Positions 26,983 to 34,779 of a stretch of 64,000 nt of DNA are shown here, in pieces. A model generated the notes under the pieces. It was not told where the DNA came from. It did no database searches and saw nothing but the letters and a program-made list of their open reading frames with translations. Numbering within the stretch: the stretch's first letter is position 1; each line of letters begins with the position of its first letter. The stretch is from the NCBI RefSeq assembly GCF_014692495.1, contig NZ_JACOIJ010000003.1, forward strand, positions 62,001 to 126,000, given 5' to 3'. The translations under genes were made by a program, and so were the position numbers. The DNA is from Sphingobacterium litopenaei. Its GTDB lineage: Bacteria > Bacteroidota > Bacteroidia > Sphingobacteriales > Sphingobacteriaceae.

Positions 26983-27013
26983 TTTTATTTCCTCATACAA
27001 TATTGTAGATTTG
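26983..27013 (+). promoter_or_regulatory. Promoter of the copper-type locus
   Basis: TTTT (26983-26986), 19 bases, TAGATTTG (27006-27013): perfect -7 element, one mismatch at -33. The predicted transcription start (about 27019-27021) coincides with the ATG at 27020, so the first mRNA may be leaderless. Confidence 0.6.
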
Positions 27014-27019
27014 CCACGA

Positions 27020-27391
27020 ATGAAAACTTGGCTGTTATATATCCTAATCCCTATCATGTTAATACAATGCAACATGACTTTAGTGATATGTACTTCATTC
27101 TATTATAATCAGAATTATATCGAGAAATATTTGTGTGTACAGCGCAGTATGGAAAATAATACTTGTCATGGGCAGTGTTATTTGATGAAGAAATTAAAAA
27201 GCCAACAAGAAAATGAACAGCAAAGCTTCAAAATTAATTTTCAAGAAGGCCTAGCTGTAAACACTGATTTCTTTTCGTTTGAATTGACCTCATTGTTACC
27301 AATCCAAAACAAAATTTACAGTTTATATACTTCTAATCTGAATCCTAAGGATTATTCCTTTACTTTGGATCGCCCGCCGCTCTTTGGATAA
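27020..27391 (+). CDS. Small exported or membrane protein with CHGQC motif
   Basis: A 123-residue protein (ATG at 27020; the open frame reaches back only to a TTG at 27011). One hydrophobic N-terminal segment (about 3-25) with Cys17 and Cys24, followed by YNQNYIEKYLCVQRSMENN, then CHGQCYLMKKL with Cys49 and Cys53 spaced CxxxC and Cys39 nearby. Such CxGxC proteins are found in Bacteroidota near copper genes; the pattern suggests a metal- or thiol-binding periplasmic role. It is the first gene of the MbnP/MbnH locus, 90 bases before mbnP. The C-terminal half (about 70-123) has no recognisable motif. Confidence 0.7.
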   Translation: MKTWLLYILIPIMLIQCNMTLVICTSFYYNQNYIEKYLCVQRSMENNTCHGQCYLMKKLKSQQENEQQSFKINFQEGLAVNTDFFSFELTSLLPIQNKIYSLYTSNLNPKDYSFTLDRPPLFG

Positions 27392-27481
27392 TAACATTCT
27401 TTTCTTTTAAAAAAAATCATTCTGCCAAGCCATTAATGTGCATTAGACAGAATACAGTGTTATTTATCTAATTAATATTTC

Positions 27482-28297
27482 ATGAAAAAAATTTTAATGG
27501 GTGTACTATGCTTGAGCACCCTATTGTGCGGTTGTACAAAAAATAAGGATATCCAAATTGATGACAAAAAAGTCGGACAAGTAAAACTAAAGTTCGACCA
27601 TATTGTCGGCGCAAAAAAACTAGTATTGAATGATGGCACCTATTCGAATAATAGTAATGAAACCTTCAATATTAATATTCTTAAATATTTTGTCAGCAAT
27701 ATCAAATTCACCAAAACTAACGGCGAAGTATTTACTATTCCTAAAGAAGAGTCATTCTTTTTAATAAATGCCAGTCAATCGGAATCTTTACAACCTACAC
27801 TAAACATTCCTGAAGGCGAATACCAAACTTTAGAATTTAATTTGGGAGTAGATAGCCTCACCAATACATTACCTGTTGAAAAGAGAGCTGGTGTATTGGA
27901 TGTAGCTACCAATGGAATGTATTGGGATTGGAACTCGGGTTATATCCACTTCAAAATAGAGGGCACTTCTGCTGCCTCTCCGAATGCTTCCAAAAGTTAT
28001 AAATATCACATTGGATTTTTTGGAGGGTATGAAACTCGAACCGTCAATAATAACCGTGTTATTAAAATTGATTTAACAAAAGCTGGAATCAGCAAAGTAC
28101 AAGAAAACCTTTCTTCAGACATTCATTTAATGGTGGATATCGGTAAAGTCTTTGATGGTCCGAACAGTATGTCAATTGCAACTACCCCTATGGTCATGCA
28201 TTCGGGACCGCACTCAGACATAGCAGATAATTATGCTACAATGTTTACGCATGATCATACGCACAATTTTCAAAAGATAGCAAATAATGAAAAATAA
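27482..28297 (+). CDS. MbnP-family copper-binding lipoprotein
   Basis: A 271-residue lipoprotein (lipobox LLCGC, Cys18). It has the typical MbnP beta-fold region starting VGQVKLKFDHIVGAKKLVLNDG, IEFNLGVDS-like sequence, and the diagnostic NGMYWDWNSGYIHFKIEG (Trp148 and Trp150). In methanotrophs MbnH oxidises a Trp of MbnP to kynurenine so that MbnP binds copper. A His-rich C-terminal segment HDHTHN (about 258-263) adds a further likely metal-binding element. It overlaps the following cytochrome peroxidase gene by 11 bases, consistent with joint expression. The Trp-to-kynurenine conversion is inferred for this organism. Confidence 0.9.
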   Translation: MKKILMGVLCLSTLLCGCTKNKDIQIDDKKVGQVKLKFDHIVGAKKLVLNDGTYSNNSNETFNINILKYFVSNIKFTKTNGEVFTIPKEESFFLINASQSESLQPTLNIPEGEYQTLEFNLGVDSLTNTLPVEKRAGVLDVATNGMYWDWNSGYIHFKIEGTSAASPNASKSYKYHIGFFGGYETRTVNNNRVIKIDLTKAGISKVQENLSSDIHLMVDIGKVFDGPNSMSIATTPMVMHSGPHSDIADNYATMFTHDHTHNFQKIANNEK

Positions 28298-29318
28298 GCA
28301 AAAGCTATTGGTATTGCTTTTCGTGTTTTGTGGGATTTGGGCTTGTAAAAAGGTGGAAGATTTGAATCTTAGCACATTTATAGGATTTCAAAAACCGATA
28401 CATTTTCCGGAGCCCACTTATAGTTTTGCTATTACTCCATTGAGTAAAGAGACTTTTGAATTGGGAAAGAAACTCTTTCATGATGGTATTTTATCACGTG
28501 ACAATACTATTTCCTGCGCAAGCTGTCATGTTAGTCAAAATGCTTTTACTCATCACGGACACGATGTGAGCCATGGAATTGATGACCAATTGGGAATTCG
28601 CAATTCCAGTGCGCTAATTAATTTAGCTTGGTCAAATTCGTTTTTCTGGGATGGTGGTGTACAGCAATTGGATCTGGCGCCAATGGTTCCCATTCACAAT
28701 CCTATAGAAATGGATGAAACAATGGAAAATGTGGTGAAGAAACTGCAGGCGCATCAGCAATATCCAGCTTTGTTTCAAAAAGCGTTTGGAACATCAACAA
28801 TAAATTCTACACAAGTATTCAAAGCACTCTCACATTTTATGGTAATGCTCGTTTCAGTTAATTCGAAATACGATAAAGTACAAAGAAAAGAGGCGTCTTT
28901 TACTACAGCGGAAGAAAATGGATACAAAATCTTTCAGTCCAAATGTAATTCCTGCCATCGTGAACCATTATTTACAGATCACAGCTTTCGAGATAATGGA
29001 TTAGGGATCAATATCGTAAAAGATTTGGGCAGATATGAAATTACACTGCGCGAGGAAGATAAATTAAAATTTAAGGTGCCGACGTTGCGGAATTTAAAAT
29101 ATACTGCTCCATACATGCACGATGGGAGCATTTATACATTGGAAGGTGTGTTAAAACATTATGCAAAAGAGGTACAACAAACAGCCAACCTCGATCCTAT
29201 TTTGAAAGAAAACAACGGAATTCCACTTGATCAAAAGGAAATGCAAGACTTGCTCGCTTTCCTCAATACGTTGAATGATGAATCATTCGTCAACAATAAA
29301 CTATTTATGCAGCCATGA
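28287..29318 (+). CDS. Di-haem MauG/MbnH-type cytochrome c peroxidase
   Basis: A 343-residue lipoprotein (lipobox near Cys20, GIWAC) with two c-type haem motifs, CASCH (77-81) and CNSCH (220-224), as in MauG/MbnH and bacterial cytochrome c peroxidases. The N-terminal haem domain contains NAFTHHGHDVSHG and the C-terminal half HDGSIYTLEGVLKHY. In MbnP/MbnH systems this protein uses an oxidant to modify MbnP Trp. Gene order (mbnP, then this, overlapping by 11 bases) matches that pairing. It overlaps the next gene by 4 bases. Peroxidase activity against H2O2 is an alternative or additional role. Confidence 0.9.
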   Translation: MKNKQKLLVLLFVFCGIWACKKVEDLNLSTFIGFQKPIHFPEPTYSFAITPLSKETFELGKKLFHDGILSRDNTISCASCHVSQNAFTHHGHDVSHGIDDQLGIRNSSALINLAWSNSFFWDGGVQQLDLAPMVPIHNPIEMDETMENVVKKLQAHQQYPALFQKAFGTSTINSTQVFKALSHFMVMLVSVNSKYDKVQRKEASFTTAEENGYKIFQSKCNSCHREPLFTDHSFRDNGLGINIVKDLGRYEITLREEDKLKFKVPTLRNLKYTAPYMHDGSIYTLEGVLKHYAKEVQQTANLDPILKENNGIPLDQKEMQDLLAFLNTLNDESFVNNKLFMQP

Positions 29319-30223
29319 GAAAAATTATACTATTAACAGCGATTGCAGGAATGAATTTCACGAGTCTTTTCGCTTGTGAAATTTGCGGTGGCGGATTAGG
29401 AAGCAATTACACGGGATTACTTCCCAATTTTAATAAACGTTTTGTGGGAATACGTTATCATTTTAACTACGTCAATACGCAATTGGACGTTGATGGCAAA
29501 ACCACAGCATTAAGCAACAAAGAAAAATACCATACCGCAGAATTATGGTCTGCTTGGAACATTGGTTCGCGTTGGCGTGTAATGGCGATTGTTCCTTACA
29601 GCCATATCGAAAAGTTTAATTATGGAACTGACTCGAAGTCTAAAAAAGATGGCTTAGGCGATATTAATCTGAGCGGTTATTTCAATTTACTGAATAAAGA
29701 AAGTGTATTTACACAATCGATTTGGGTTGGCGTGGGCGCAAAATTACCTACTGGTCAATATAATAAAGATGAGTTTACCAATATGAACTCCCCTAATATC
29801 TATCAATTGGGAACAGGAAGTGTAGATTTTACAGGTTCAGTAAACTACGACATTCGATTGAATAATATAGGTTTGAACACAAATGCAAGCTATAAGGTCA
29901 ACACAAAAAACAAAGATGACTACCAATATGGCAACAAATTAACACTTAATGGAAGTGTGTATTATAATACCGCACTAAGCAGCGATATAAAGCTTCGTCC
30001 GAACGTGGGCCTGCAATATGAAAATCAAGCCAAAGATCATACTATGGATTATCAAATCGATGAGACTGGAGGATATAACACGAATACAAATTTAGGATTA
30101 GAAGCAACGTTACGTGGTGTAGCTTTTGGGTTTTCTTATCAAACGCCCATTGCACAAAATATCAGTAAAGGCCGAACAGAGCTAGTGAATAAATTTTTAA
30201 CGCATCTCACCTTTACGTTCTAA
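29315..30223 (+). CDS. Outer-membrane barrel protein with N-terminal CxxC (transporter-like)
   Basis: A 302-residue exported protein with a signal peptide ending at FA and a mature N terminus beginning CEICGGGLGSNYTGLLPNF (Cys21, Cys24). The rest is a beta-rich barrel: repeated amphipathic strands such as RWRVMAIVPYSH, QSIWVGVGAKLPTG, and a C-terminal strand FLTHLTFTF. The CxxC followed by a Gly-rich stretch is characteristic of barrels next to MbnP/MbnH pairs. It overlaps mbnH by 4 bases (ATGA) and ends the operon at a strong terminator. Probable role: copper passage or metal binding at the outer membrane, which is inference. Confidence 0.8.
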   Translation: MRKIILLTAIAGMNFTSLFACEICGGGLGSNYTGLLPNFNKRFVGIRYHFNYVNTQLDVDGKTTALSNKEKYHTAELWSAWNIGSRWRVMAIVPYSHIEKFNYGTDSKSKKDGLGDINLSGYFNLLNKESVFTQSIWVGVGAKLPTGQYNKDEFTNMNSPNIYQLGTGSVDFTGSVNYDIRLNNIGLNTNASYKVNTKNKDDYQYGNKLTLNGSVYYNTALSSDIKLRPNVGLQYENQAKDHTMDYQIDETGGYNTNTNLGLEATLRGVAFGFSYQTPIAQNISKGRTELVNKFLTHLTFTF

Positions 30224-30224
30224 A

Positions 30225-30265
30225 AAAACAAAGGCTTCAAAATTAGAGTTTGAAGCCTTTGTTTT
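30225..30265 (+). terminator. Strong terminator of the copper-type operon
   Basis: Perfect 17-bp stem (30225-30241 with 30249-30265), 7-base loop; it starts two bases after the stop codon and ends in TTTT. The right arm is followed by an A/T tract. Confidence 0.9.
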
Positions 30266-30292
30266 AATATGTTAAGTAATCAAAGATTAAGA

Positions 30293-30691
30293 TTACCCTA
30301 GTTTTTCTTTTAATTGACCCGTTTGATGATCCACTAACTTTTTCAATGGTCCTGAAGCCATCATCTTCATCATCATATTCAATTGAGCTTCGATGATAAA
30401 AGTAGCTTTTGTTTCATTCGCTGAAACTTCCTCTACTTGCCAAGCTAATTTCACTTCAAATGGAGCCTCTTCTGAGGGAACACAAACTATTTCTTTATTC
30501 TCTACACGTTCACTAATTTTAAGTGCCAATTTAGCCATGTTTTTGATTGTAAAACGAGCTTCATCAGCTGTTGAAGACCAGTTATAGATATTTTCAGGCA
30601 TTAATTGTTCGTGATTATTTAAATCACTTAAAAAATCATAAACTTCCTTAATAGGCTTGTTTATTACAACACTGTTTTGAATAATAGTCAT
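30293..30691 (-). CDS. SRPBCC/START-like protein (polyketide-cyclase type fold)
   Basis: A 132-residue cytoplasmic protein that fits the SRPBCC helix-grip fold: N-terminal strand TIIQNSVVINKPIKEVYDFLSDLNNHEQLMPENIYNW, central beta-sheet, and a long C-terminal helix (about 105-128). Such proteins bind lipids or hydrophobic ligands or act as small cyclases. No catalytic residues can be assigned. It sits 17 bases after pyrE on the same strand, so it is probably read from the pyrE transcript, but no functional link is evident. Confidence 0.8.
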   Translation of the reverse strand: MTIIQNSVVINKPIKEVYDFLSDLNNHEQLMPENIYNWSSTADEARFTIKNMAKLALKISERVENKEIVCVPSEEAPFEVKLAWQVEEVSANETKATFIIEAQLNMMMKMMASGPLKKLVDHQTGQLKEKLG

Positions 30692-30707
30692 AGTTAGTAT
30701 ATATTGA

Positions 30708-31355
30708 TTATTGTGCTGGAGACCAGTTTGCTGGATCTTTTCTCCAAGATTGTAAAAATTCTACATCAGAATCCAATACATAACTATTATCTACCGCTAC
30801 TTTAATCAATGCATCATAGTTACATAATGAAAACAAAGGACATTTCGCATCAGCAAAGTTTTTAGCTGCTTCGTCAAATCCATAAGTAAATATCGACACT
30901 AATCCTACCACATTACATCCTGCATCGCGCAATGCTTGTACAGCTTGTAATGAGCTTTTGCCAGTAGAAACTAAATCTTCTACAACAACTACACGTTGTC
31001 CTTCGACTACTTCACCTTCAATCAAATTTTGACGGCCATGATCTTTTGCACTGCTACGTACATACGTGAATGGTAAACCTAAATCTTGTGCTACTAATAC
31101 ACCTTGTGGAATACCTGCTGTAGCAACACCAGAAATCATTTCTACAGAACCAAATTCTTCTTGGATAAGTTTTGCTAATTTCTGACGAATGTAAGTACGG
31201 ATAGCTGGATGGGAAAGTGTGATACGATTATCACAATAAATTGGAGACTTCCAACCCGAAGCCCATGTAAAAGGACTTTTAGGTTGTAATTTTATTGCTT
31301 TAATTTGCAATAAGGATTCAGCAACTTTTTGTTCAACCTCATTTAAATTATTCAT
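30708..31355 (-). CDS. pyrE: Orotate phosphoribosyltransferase
   Basis: A 215-residue enzyme of de novo pyrimidine synthesis: orotate plus PRPP gives orotidine 5'-phosphate. The PRPP-binding motif is seen as VVVVEDLVSTGKS (about 120-132), and the flexible-loop region as SSAKDHGRQNLIEG. The N-terminal part (ALSTHPAIR-like, KSPIYCDNR) matches the family. Its ATG (31355-31353) overlaps the ATG of the divergent Nudix gene (31354-31356): the four bases CATG are shared. A -7 element CAAATTTA (31360-31367, read on the minus strand) is only 5 bases upstream of the ATG, so the transcript may be leaderless or start elsewhere. Start codon choice is therefore worth checking. Confidence 0.95.
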   Translation of the reverse strand: MNNLNEVEQKVAESLLQIKAIKLQPKSPFTWASGWKSPIYCDNRITLSHPAIRTYIRQKLAKLIQEEFGSVEMISGVATAGIPQGVLVAQDLGLPFTYVRSSAKDHGRQNLIEGEVVEGQRVVVVEDLVSTGKSSLQAVQALRDAGCNVVGLVSIFTYGFDEAAKNFADAKCPLFSLCNYDALIKVAVDNSYVLDSDVEFLQSWRKDPANWSPAQ

Positions 31356-31959
31356 GGCACAAATTTATAAAATTTATATGAACCAAAGCCTGCTAATTTT
31401 AGCAGATTTTGCTCCTAAGATCAAAAAAAATGTACAAACGATTGGATTACAAGAAATTGACTTAGAAAAACTTTTTAACATATCCACTAAAAACCAACAA
31501 ATTACCTATTTGTTTGTACATCCTGAAATTACCTCTTTTTTTAAGAAAATTATCTCTGACATTAAAATTATTTACGCAGCAGGTGGTTTGGTGAGAAATG
31601 GAGAAGGTGACTACTTATTTATTCATCGTCTAGGTAAATGGGATCTGCCAAAAGGGAAAGTAGACGAAGGTGAAAAAATGCGTGAAGCTGCTGTCCGTGA
31701 GGTAGAAGAAGAATGCGGTATTAAGGTGGATTATTTAGGCGACAGAATTGCGACCACTTACCATACTTACATCATGCGTGGCAAATTTGTCCTTAAGCAA
31801 ACCAAATGGTACGATATGGGCGTAAACAAAGTCCCTAAATTGGTTCCACAGACCGAAGAAGATATCACTGAAGCCGTATGGTTAAACAAAAAGGATCTGA
31901 AAAAAGTAAAAGAAAATACTTATCCTTTAATCTTAGATATTTTGGAAACGATATCCTAA
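31354..31959 (+). CDS. Nudix hydrolase with N-terminal extension
   Basis: A 201-residue protein whose Nudix box is G-KVDEG-E-KMREAAVREVEEECGI (about 101-123), with the catalytic REVEEE. It hydrolyses a nucleoside diphosphate linked to X; the substrate is not evident. Residues 1-70 form an N-terminal beta/alpha extension that is not part of the Nudix fold (MAQIYKIYMNQSLLILADFAP). I keep the first ATG because the extension begins with a likely beta-strand (YKIYMN); the alternative at 31378 would cut it. The ATG overlaps that of pyrE on the other strand. Terminated by the hairpin at 31966. Confidence 0.88.
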   Translation: MAQIYKIYMNQSLLILADFAPKIKKNVQTIGLQEIDLEKLFNISTKNQQITYLFVHPEITSFFKKIISDIKIIYAAGGLVRNGEGDYLFIHRLGKWDLPKGKVDEGEKMREAAVREVEEECGIKVDYLGDRIATTYHTYIMRGKFVLKQTKWYDMGVNKVPKLVPQTEEDITEAVWLNKKDLKKVKENTYPLILDILETIS

Positions 31960-31965
31960 CACTTT

Positions 31966-32001
31966 AAAAAAGCGAACTACGAATCCTAGTTCGCTTTTTT
32001 T
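31966..32001 (+). terminator. Intrinsic terminator
   Basis: Stem AAAAAAGCGAACTA / TAGTTCGCTTTTTT with a 7-base loop, directly after the Nudix gene. Confidence 0.9.
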
Positions 32002-32055
32002 GAAACTTTTGATGGCATCTAATTGTTTGCTTCATACAATTAAAACAAAAACGTT

Positions 32056-32604
32056 ATGAGCAAAAGAATTGGAATACTAGTAGGAAGCTTGCGCAAGGAA
32101 TCCTTCAACAAGAAAATTGCTAAAAATCTAGTTGAAATATTAGATAAAAAATACAGCTACGAATTCATAGAAATTGGCGACTTACCTTTGTACAACGAAG
32201 ATATTGACCAAGGAAATCCACCAGAAAGCTACGCCAACTTTCGAAATACCCTTTCCTCTTTTGATGCCTTTTTATTTTTTACACCAGAATACAACAGATC
32301 CATTCCGGCAGTATTAAAAAATGCCTTGGATGTAGGTTCTAGACCTTATGGCAAAAGTCAATGGGATGGCAGACCTGCGGCTATTGTTTCAGTTTCTCCG
32401 GGAGCTATCAGTGCTTTTGGAGCCAATCACCATTTGCGTCAATGTCTTACTTTCCTCAATATGCCTTGTCTACAGCAACCTGAAATGTATATTGGAAATG
32501 TAACCAAAATATTGGACGAGAATGGAAATATTAACTCAGATGGAACCAATGAGTTATGCAAGAAATTCGTGCAAGCTTTTGAAAATTGGATAGAGAAGTT
32601 TTAA
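32056..32604 (+). CDS. NADPH-dependent FMN reductase (flavodoxin-like fold)
   Basis: A 182-residue flavoenzyme. FMN-phosphate-binding loop GSLRKESFNKK (about 10-20), the second FMN loop FTPEYNRSIPAVLKNALD (about 75-92) and the third SVSPGAISAFGANHHLRQCL are all in the right order, matching the NADPH-dependent FMN reductase family (which includes azoreductase- and chromate-reductase-like proteins). It probably reduces quinones or free flavin. The gene stands alone, between two terminators or gene ends; its stop is 4 bases from the stop of the convergent DUF3810 gene. Confidence 0.92.
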   Translation: MSKRIGILVGSLRKESFNKKIAKNLVEILDKKYSYEFIEIGDLPLYNEDIDQGNPPESYANFRNTLSSFDAFLFFTPEYNRSIPAVLKNALDVGSRPYGKSQWDGRPAAIVSVSPGAISAFGANHHLRQCLTFLNMPCLQQPEMYIGNVTKILDENGNINSDGTNELCKKFVQAFENWIEKF

Positions 32605-32608
32605 AAAC

Positions 32609-33694
32609 TTACGGCAATTCTTCTTGTTGTTTTTCCCAAGCGACAAGAAGAGTTGCCATCATACTGTAACGATCCAATCCTTCGAGTTGATTATTATGTT
32701 TTAAAAATTGGTTGTAAAACACGCCTGAAATCTTATCTATCCAACCGCGATACGATTGCCAAAACTCTCTTTCTTGACGAAAATCAGCTAAAACCTTAGA
32801 AGATAATTTAGCTTTATAGGTTTCAAATAACTCTTTATTACCATACAGAGGTTGCAGCAAATATTCAACAGCGGAGTAATAAGCCGAATATTTATACCAC
32901 AAATCTTCATTATCCTTCAACGTCAGGAAAGCAACAAAATTACATTCGTCCTCGAAGCCCACACCCATTTGATGTGCCATCTCATGCACATTCACAAAAG
33001 GATAAGAAGCATTTGGAATCAATTGATTCACCTGAACTTCTAAGGTAAACGGATTGAAATAGCCTGAAACCGTAAAATAAGATGACAGTTCACTTGAAAT
33101 TGGGGTTTTCACACAAACTTGAGTTTTACAGAGATAATCATTTAATAAGGTGTCTTGCAGAACTATTTCTGTCAAATCTCCTTTCACTCCTTTTTTTGTT
33201 TTAATATCTACATCTATTTGCTCGCGTAAATCATTAGCAATAGTGATGTATTTATTCAATACTTTAAGATGCTCTTCTTTGGTTATTTTATACCCATCAA
33301 GATCTAATTTATTCGCTATAGGAACTCTGTAATAACTCAAGCCCCAGTTGACATAAAATAATGTATAAATACCTGAAATAATTGTTATTACGTAAATAAG
33401 ATGACTTCTTAATTTAAGTATATTCCATTTAATTAAACTTCTTAAGATTTGAATAATCTGATAAAAAATAGTTATCCCTGCGATAGCATAAAAGAGGTCG
33501 CCTACACTAAATGGAATCCATGAAAATAAAATAATGTAGAGGTAAGAAATGGCTGGATAGAATAGTTGCGAATAATATTTTTCTATCCATAAAGTGTTTG
33601 GTTTTAACACTTCCATCAGAAGAATCAAAACCAAACAAATGCCTATGGTGTAATAGTATTTTTTGAACTTGCTATTTCTAGCTTTGTGTCTCAT
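32609..33694 (-). CDS. DUF3810 membrane-bound zincin
   Basis: A 361-residue inner-membrane protein with three or four hydrophobic helices in the first 120 residues and a large extracytoplasmic or cytoplasmic zinc-protease-like domain. HEMAHQMGVGFEDECNF carries HExxH (His/His at HEMAH) and the following Glu/Asp, matching the DUF3810 family of Bacteroidota. The family is uncharacterised; metal-dependent peptidase activity is inferred from the motif. Its start overlaps the preceding nucleoid-associated protein gene by 17 bases, so translation may be coupled. The C terminus is convergent to the FMN reductase gene. Confidence 0.85.
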   Translation of the reverse strand: MRHKARNSKFKKYYYTIGICLVLILLMEVLKPNTLWIEKYYSQLFYPAISYLYIILFSWIPFSVGDLFYAIAGITIFYQIIQILRSLIKWNILKLRSHLIYVITIISGIYTLFYVNWGLSYYRVPIANKLDLDGYKITKEEHLKVLNKYITIANDLREQIDVDIKTKKGVKGDLTEIVLQDTLLNDYLCKTQVCVKTPISSELSSYFTVSGYFNPFTLEVQVNQLIPNASYPFVNVHEMAHQMGVGFEDECNFVAFLTLKDNEDLWYKYSAYYSAVEYLLQPLYGNKELFETYKAKLSSKVLADFRQEREFWQSYRGWIDKISGVFYNQFLKHNNQLEGLDRYSMMATLLVAWEKQQEELP

Positions 33695-34739
33695 TTTCGT
33701 AATACAGCTTATAATAGTTCATACCTTTATCCTCATCAAATCCCTGTTCCAGGTATTCACGTTTTCCATGAACGTAAATATGGAAATTTTTATCCAATTT
33801 AATGACAGACTTGTACGAACTAGCCATTTTTTTGACAGCAGGAGTCGCTATCTCAAAATTTACTTGAAAAGGCATATCAAATTCATCTTCAAAGTTCTGT
33901 TTGTAATCGTTGAATAATGAAACCGCCTGTGGATTACCAATCACCTCTTCTTCAAATTCGGCACTATCAAAAGTTTCCTTGCTTTTGAAATAATTCATTG
34001 AACGATTCAACAAATCGATTTTATCCGCCGTTTCCAACTCAAAAACTTCATCTAATTTTTCGTTCACGAAGTTTTTGTACACTTTCATTAGATTTCCCGT
34101 CTGCTGATAAGCGTCATTACGCGATTTCAATTTCAAGAAATTGTCCTTCCAATACACAGCCTCTGACTGATTGGTCTGATCGACCACCAACACTTTAAAT
34201 CCTTCCTCTTCCTCGGTATTGACAATGACAACACCCTTATCCAGTTTATTGATATTAATTGCTTCCTGCTCATAATTCAATTGAAAACCACCTTGCTCTG
34301 GATAAACTTTTAGATATGCCTCTTTATTTTCAGACTTAAAAATTCCCACTGCCGCATGGTCCTCTCCTTCCATTTGTACGTTCTTCAGTGCCACCACATA
34401 CACCTCACCAGATTTGATTTTTGGGTGATCCGACACTTCATACAAATGCTTCGTTACCTGTTGCGAAAACTCATGAAAACTCAAATCTCCCGAGAAGAAT
34501 TTCTTAGCAAAATGGTAAACTTCGTTTAATTCTAATTCCTCATTGGGATGAAAAAAACGATAAACCTCCGTGATCTTCGCAAAAGGCTTCATAAAATATT
34601 GCATCAATAAATCGGGCAATATTTCATCTTGAGATAAATCAATAGGATTTTCGGATAGTATATAAAACTCATCATTGGCTTTGTTGCCCACATGATGAAT
34701 CGACAAATTCTCGAATGTTGCGTCTTGATGAAAAAACAT
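33678..34739 (-). CDS. Nucleoid-associated protein (YejK/NdpA-like)
   Basis: A 353-residue cytoplasmic DNA-binding protein of the 37-kDa nucleoid-associated family. Sequence: MFFHQDATFENLSIHHVGNKANDE at the N terminus, the GIFKSENKEAYLKV and GVVIVNTEEEEGFKVLVVDQTNQSEAVYWK region in the middle, and a C-terminal Lys-rich domain (VKKMASSYKSVIKLD). Family members associate with the bacterial nucleoid; a precise function is not known. The gene overlaps the DUF3810 gene by 17 bases and lies 40 bases from the HDAC-like gene, both on the minus strand, suggesting one transcript for the three. Confidence 0.88.
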   Translation of the reverse strand: MFFHQDATFENLSIHHVGNKANDEFYILSENPIDLSQDEILPDLLMQYFMKPFAKITEVYRFFHPNEELELNEVYHFAKKFFSGDLSFHEFSQQVTKHLYEVSDHPKIKSGEVYVVALKNVQMEGEDHAAVGIFKSENKEAYLKVYPEQGGFQLNYEQEAININKLDKGVVIVNTEEEEGFKVLVVDQTNQSEAVYWKDNFLKLKSRNDAYQQTGNLMKVYKNFVNEKLDEVFELETADKIDLLNRSMNYFKSKETFDSAEFEEEVIGNPQAVSLFNDYKQNFEDEFDMPFQVNFEIATPAVKKMASSYKSVIKLDKNFHIYVHGKREYLEQGFDEDKGMNYYKLYYENETQS

Positions 34740-34779
34740 AGATTAAAGTTAAAGAAACAAAAATATAAAAGTATTTCGG

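Noticed and set aside
27428-27455. Palindromic TAATGTGCATTA inside an ATTCTG...CAGAAT pair before mbnP
   Set aside because: Could be an operator, but arms are short (5-6 bp) and no copy occurs elsewhere in the window.
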